64,000 nucleotides of DNA from Bacteroidota bacterium (lineage in GTDB: Bacteria; Bacteroidota; Bacteroidia; Bacteroidales; WCHB1-69), in contig JAEZOU010000053.1 of the NCBI GenBank assembly GCA_023413895.1, forward strand, positions 4,018 to 68,017, in the 5' to 3' direction. The translations under genes were made by a program, and so were the position numbers. Below, in pieces: positions 61,404 to 64,000 of the stretch (the stretch's first letter is position 1; every line of letters begins with the position of its first letter). The notes below the pieces were generated by a model that was given only the letters and a program-made list of their open reading frames with translations, had not been told where the DNA came from and did not search any database.

Positions 61404-62402
61404 TTATGCGTTTGCTTGACAAACCGTGATTGCTACAAGGCTAACGATATCTTCAACGGAGCAACCGCGGGAGAGGTCGTTAATAGGTGCTGCCATACCT
61501 TGCATAATTGGGCCAACAGCATCAGCACCAGCGAAACGTTGTACAGCTTTGTACGTGATATTTCCAACCTCTAAAGATGGGAAAACCAAAACGTTAGCTT
61601 TTCCAGCTACAGGACTTCCTGGGGCTTTTTTCTCAGCTACAGAAGGAATAATAGCGGCGTCAAGTTGAAGTTCGCCATCAATAACGATGTTTGGATCCAT
61701 CTCTTTAGCGATACGAGTAGCATTTACCACTTTGTCAACCAATTCGTGTGTTGCAGAACCTTTGGTAGAGAAACTTAACATAGCCACGCGTGGGTCGATG
61801 CCAGCAATATTGCGTGCAGTTTGTGCAGTAACTACAGCAATTTGAGCCAATTTGTTTTCGTCTGTATTAGGGTCAGCAGCGCAGTCTGCAAAAACCATAA
61901 CGCCATTATCTCCCCATTTTTTGTCTTGGAAAACCATAATGAAAGCGCCAGAAACTACGCTAACACCAGGAAGGGTTTTTACAATTTGGAATGCAGGACG
62001 AAGAACGTTTCCTGTAGAGTTTTGAGCACCAGCAACTTCTCCATCAACTTCTTTATTTTTAATAAGAAGAGTAGCCAAATAGAGTGGGTCTTCTACCAAC
62101 TTCATAGCTTCTTCCATTTGCATACCTTTGCTTTTTCTGATTTCACAAAGCATAGAAGCATAAAACTCTTTTTTAGGATTTTCGATAGGGTCGATAATAG
62201 TAGCTTTGGAGATGTTGTTAAGTCCCCATTCTGCAGCTTTACTTTCGATAGTCGCTTTATTTCCTAAAATTACAAGCGAAGCGATTCCTTCTTGAAGAAT
62301 AATATCAGCAGCTTTAAGGGTTCTTTCTTCTTCACCTTCTGGAAGAACAATAGTTTTGTTAGCCGTTTTGGCTCTTAATTTAATTTCATCTATAATGCTC
62401 AT
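61404..62402 (-). CDS. pta: Phosphate acetyltransferase
   Basis: The 332-residue protein is the short form of Pta (no N-terminal P-loop domain), with VLPEGEEERTLKAA, GEVAGAQNSTGNVLRPA and VFPSLEVGNITYKA. It interconverts acetyl-CoA and acetyl phosphate, usually with acetate kinase, which is not next to it here. The start at 62402 was chosen over the in-frame ATG at 62468, which precedes the likely -7 box (62436-62443). Confidence 0.95.
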   Translation of the reverse strand: MSIIDEIKLRAKTANKTIVLPEGEEERTLKAADIILQEGIASLVILGNKATIESKAAEWGLNNISKATIIDPIENPKKEFYASMLCEIRKSKGMQMEEAMKLVEDPLYLATLLIKNKEVDGEVAGAQNSTGNVLRPAFQIVKTLPGVSVVSGAFIMVFQDKKWGDNGVMVFADCAADPNTDENKLAQIAVVTAQTARNIAGIDPRVAMLSFSTKGSATHELVDKVVNATRIAKEMDPNIVIDGELQLDAAIIPSVAEKKAPGSPVAGKANVLVFPSLEVGNITYKAVQRFAGADAVGPIMQGMAAPINDLSRGCSVEDIVSLVAITVCQANA

Positions 62403-62486
62403 TGTTAATAATTTAAGGTTATACAATTTAGGCAGCAAATTTATACTATTTTTTTTATTTTTGTCCAATTAAATCGTAAAAATGTA

Positions 62487-62494
62487 TATCTTTG
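62487..62494 (+). promoter_or_regulatory. -7 box upstream of the large secreted protein
   Basis: TATCTTTG lies 161 bases before the ATG at 62656, giving a long leader (about 155 bases) without obvious structure. Confidence 0.5.
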
Positions 62495-62655
62495 ATTTTG
62501 AATTAGTTGTATAGATTGTACAGCATAAAATTTTCTCTTTAATATGTTAAAAAGGGTAAGAAAGCTGAAAGAATAAAAATAAAAGAGCTCGTTTAAACAA
62601 TAGAATATGATTTTTACGTTAATAGTTTAACCAATAAACTGCATAAAAGTTGCCT

Positions 62656-64000
62656 ATGTTCAAAAAAATACTACTTCTTTTCATAAGTGTGGGATTGTTT
62701 ACAGCGCTATATGCGACGCACGACCGCGCGGGGGAGATTACCTATAGGCACGTGAGCAACTTTACCTATGAGTTTACTATCATTACCTACACCTATACAC
62801 CGAGTCCAGCGGATAGGCCTGAGATTGAGATATTGTGGGGTGATGGAACATCATCAATTATAGAAAGGCATAGTAAAACTTCTGTAGGAGAGGAAATTAG
62901 TAAAAATGTATATTATGCCACGCACACTTTTCCATCGATAGGAAATTATACGATAACGTATGAAGATGAGAATCGTAATGCGGGAATTGTGAATATTCCC
63001 AACTCGGTTCAGATGCCATTTTTTATACAGACAGAGTTGATTATTAATCCTTTTTTGGGGGGGAACAGCTCACCTAATCTTCTCAATATGCCCATTGATA
63101 ATGGGTGTGTAAATGTGCCTTTTATGCACAATCCAGGGGCGGTGGATCCAGATGGCGATAGCCTTTCGTATCAGTTAGTAAGTTGTTTAGGATATGATGG
63201 TGAAGTGATACCTGGTTATACGTTACCAGCGGCTTCTAACACTATTGAGATAGACCCCGTTACGGGAGATTTGATGTGGGATTCGCCTATGTTGGTAGGC
63301 GAGTATAATATAGCGATTTTGATTTCGGAGTGGCGTCAAGGAATATTAATAGGAACTATTGTACGCGATATGCAAATTTCGGTTGTGGCTTGTGATAATG
63401 AACCGCCTGAAATTGAAACAATTGAGGATACCTGTGTTTTAGCAGGAACACAACTTTCTTTTGATGTAATAGTGACTGATCCCAATTCCACTCAGGTTTC
63501 GTTGACGGCAACTGGAGAACCTTTCCAATTGTCGATTGCACCTGCTGAATTGAGTGGAGAAAGTGGTACGCCACCAGATACGTTTCTCTTTGTGTGGAAT
63601 ACGCAATGTGAACACGTGAAAAGAGGAAGTTATTCGATCTTTTTGAAAGCAAAAGATAACGGTCCAATTGTTGAGCTAACAACATTTAAAACATTGAATA
63701 TCAGAGTTGTTGCTCCGAGTCCGGAGAATCCAGTGTTGTTGCCAATCGGAAATACAATACGCTTTAGTTGGAATCAGGAGCTTTGCAATAATGCGGTGGG
63801 ATATGATATTTATCGCCGAACGCAAAGTTATAATTTTGAACCTGAAAATTGCGAAACAGGTTTGCCAGAATATACTGGTTATCAATGGATTGGTTCAACA
63901 AATTCTATTGATGATACTGTTTTTGTTGACGAGGGTTTAGTTTTGCCTTTACGGCACGGGAATGAGTATTGTTATCGTGTAGTTGCGCGGTTCCCTGATG
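62656..64000 (+). CDS. Large secreted protein, 5' part only (probable T9SS cargo)
   Basis: The frame is open from the ATG at 62656 to the end of the window (448 codons), so the gene is cut by the right edge. It has a signal peptide (about 1-20, ending ALYA), then THDRAGEITYRHV, a start I recall from large Bacteroidota surface proteins that end in type B sorting domains. Further on it has a VDPDGDSLSY segment and Ig-like repeats, for example around AKDNGPIVELTT. The sorting domain, if present, lies outside the window. The function is unknown; a surface or adhesin role is inferred. Confidence 0.82.
   Translation, partial: MFKKILLLFISVGLFTALYATHDRAGEITYRHVSNFTYEFTIITYTYTPSPADRPEIEILWGDGTSSIIERHSKTSVGEEISKNVYYATHTFPSIGNYTITYEDENRNAGIVNIPNSVQMPFFIQTELIINPFLGGNSSPNLLNMPIDNGCVNVPFMHNPGAVDPDGDSLSYQLVSCLGYDGEVIPGYTLPAASNTIEIDPVTGDLMWDSPMLVGEYNIAILISEWRQGILIGTIVRDMQISVVACDNEPPEIETIEDTCVLAGTQLSFDVIVTDPNSTQVSLTATGEPFQLSIAPAELSGESGTPPDTFLFVWNTQCEHVKRGSYSIFLKAKDNGPIVELTTFKTLNIRVVAPSPENPVLLPIGNTIRFSWNQELCNNAVGYDIYRRTQSYNFEPENCETGLPEYTGYQWIGSTNSIDDTVFVDEGLVLPLRHGNEYCYRVVARFPD

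Noticed and set aside
61821..62267. 148-codon open frame antisense to pta
   Set aside because: It lies wholly inside a well-supported conserved gene and has no recognisable motif.
1..64000. CRISPR array, prophage, integrative element or transposase
   Set aside because: No regularly spaced repeats, integrase, transposase or phage structural genes were found; the genes are mostly core or envelope functions.

Overview
The window is a gene-dense, AT-rich stretch of chromosome from a Bacteroidota bacterium, most likely class Bacteroidia. Four things support this. Type IX secretion system (T9SS) genes (porV, porU, a PorP/SprF-like gene, gldJ) occur together with cargo proteins carrying T9SS sorting domains. 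A GldA-like ABC ATPase is present. Many genes have the Bacteroidota promoter pattern (TTG, about 19 bases, then TAnnTTTG). Shine-Dalgarno sequences are almost absent, with corA a clear exception. No rRNA operon, insertion sequence, prophage or CRISPR array was seen. There is one tRNA gene, tRNA-Asn(GTT).

Layout. 1-7.6 kb: the 3' end of a sialidase-like T9SS cargo gene, yicC, der, a second T9SS cargo protein, a chagasin-like lipoprotein, a GT2 glycosyltransferase and a nucleoid-associated protein. 7.6-11.2 kb: a GC-rich structured gap, ferritin, a YitT-GapN pair and tRNA-Asn. 11.5-20.7 kb: prfA, trxA, a POT-like transporter, a GldA-like ATPase, bactofilin, a small lipoprotein, nadC, a BrkB-family protein, lpxB and a secreted endonuclease/phosphatase. 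20.7-26.8 kb (minus strand): rimM and a two-domain acyltransferase resembling aminolipid synthases OlsF/GlsF, then an acyltransferase, LD-carboxypeptidase, SDR and aminotransferase run. 27.1-39.9 kb: rpsO, pnp, a type B T9SS protein, tatD, udk, a C10 cysteine protease with a T9SS tail, rlmH, recG and a 2-hydroxyacid dehydrogenase. 39.9-50.4 kb: an M3 peptidase, ispF, porV, porU, a PorP/SprF-like gene and gldJ. 50.4-54.5 kb (minus): a polysaccharide deacetylase, miaB, rdgB, the short gene rpmF and a DUF177 gene. 54.7-64 kb: corA, a retropepsin-like gene, ruvC and a small membrane protein; then on the minus strand an Lcl-like lipoprotein, tonB, gcvH, frr, a 2TM protein, pyrH, an outer-membrane protein and pta; and finally the 5' part of a large secreted protein that runs off the window.

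How it fits together. The thread that ties the window together is protein export across the outer membrane. PorU is the C-terminal signal peptidase, PorV the shuttle, and GldJ and the PorP/SprF-like protein are accessory parts. At least four cargo proteins lie within the window. The rest is mainly core metabolism, translation and envelope biogenesis. I did not find a convincing undescribed multi-gene system. The items most worth following up are the GC-rich element at 7.63-7.88 kb, the bifunctional acyltransferase, the pairing of a C10 protease with a chagasin-like inhibitor, the altered coupling motif in the POT-like transporter and the inverted repeat over the ferritin promoter.

Start codons were chosen with the help of -7 boxes. 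Where a box lies on or downstream of an upstream in-frame start, the next start was preferred.
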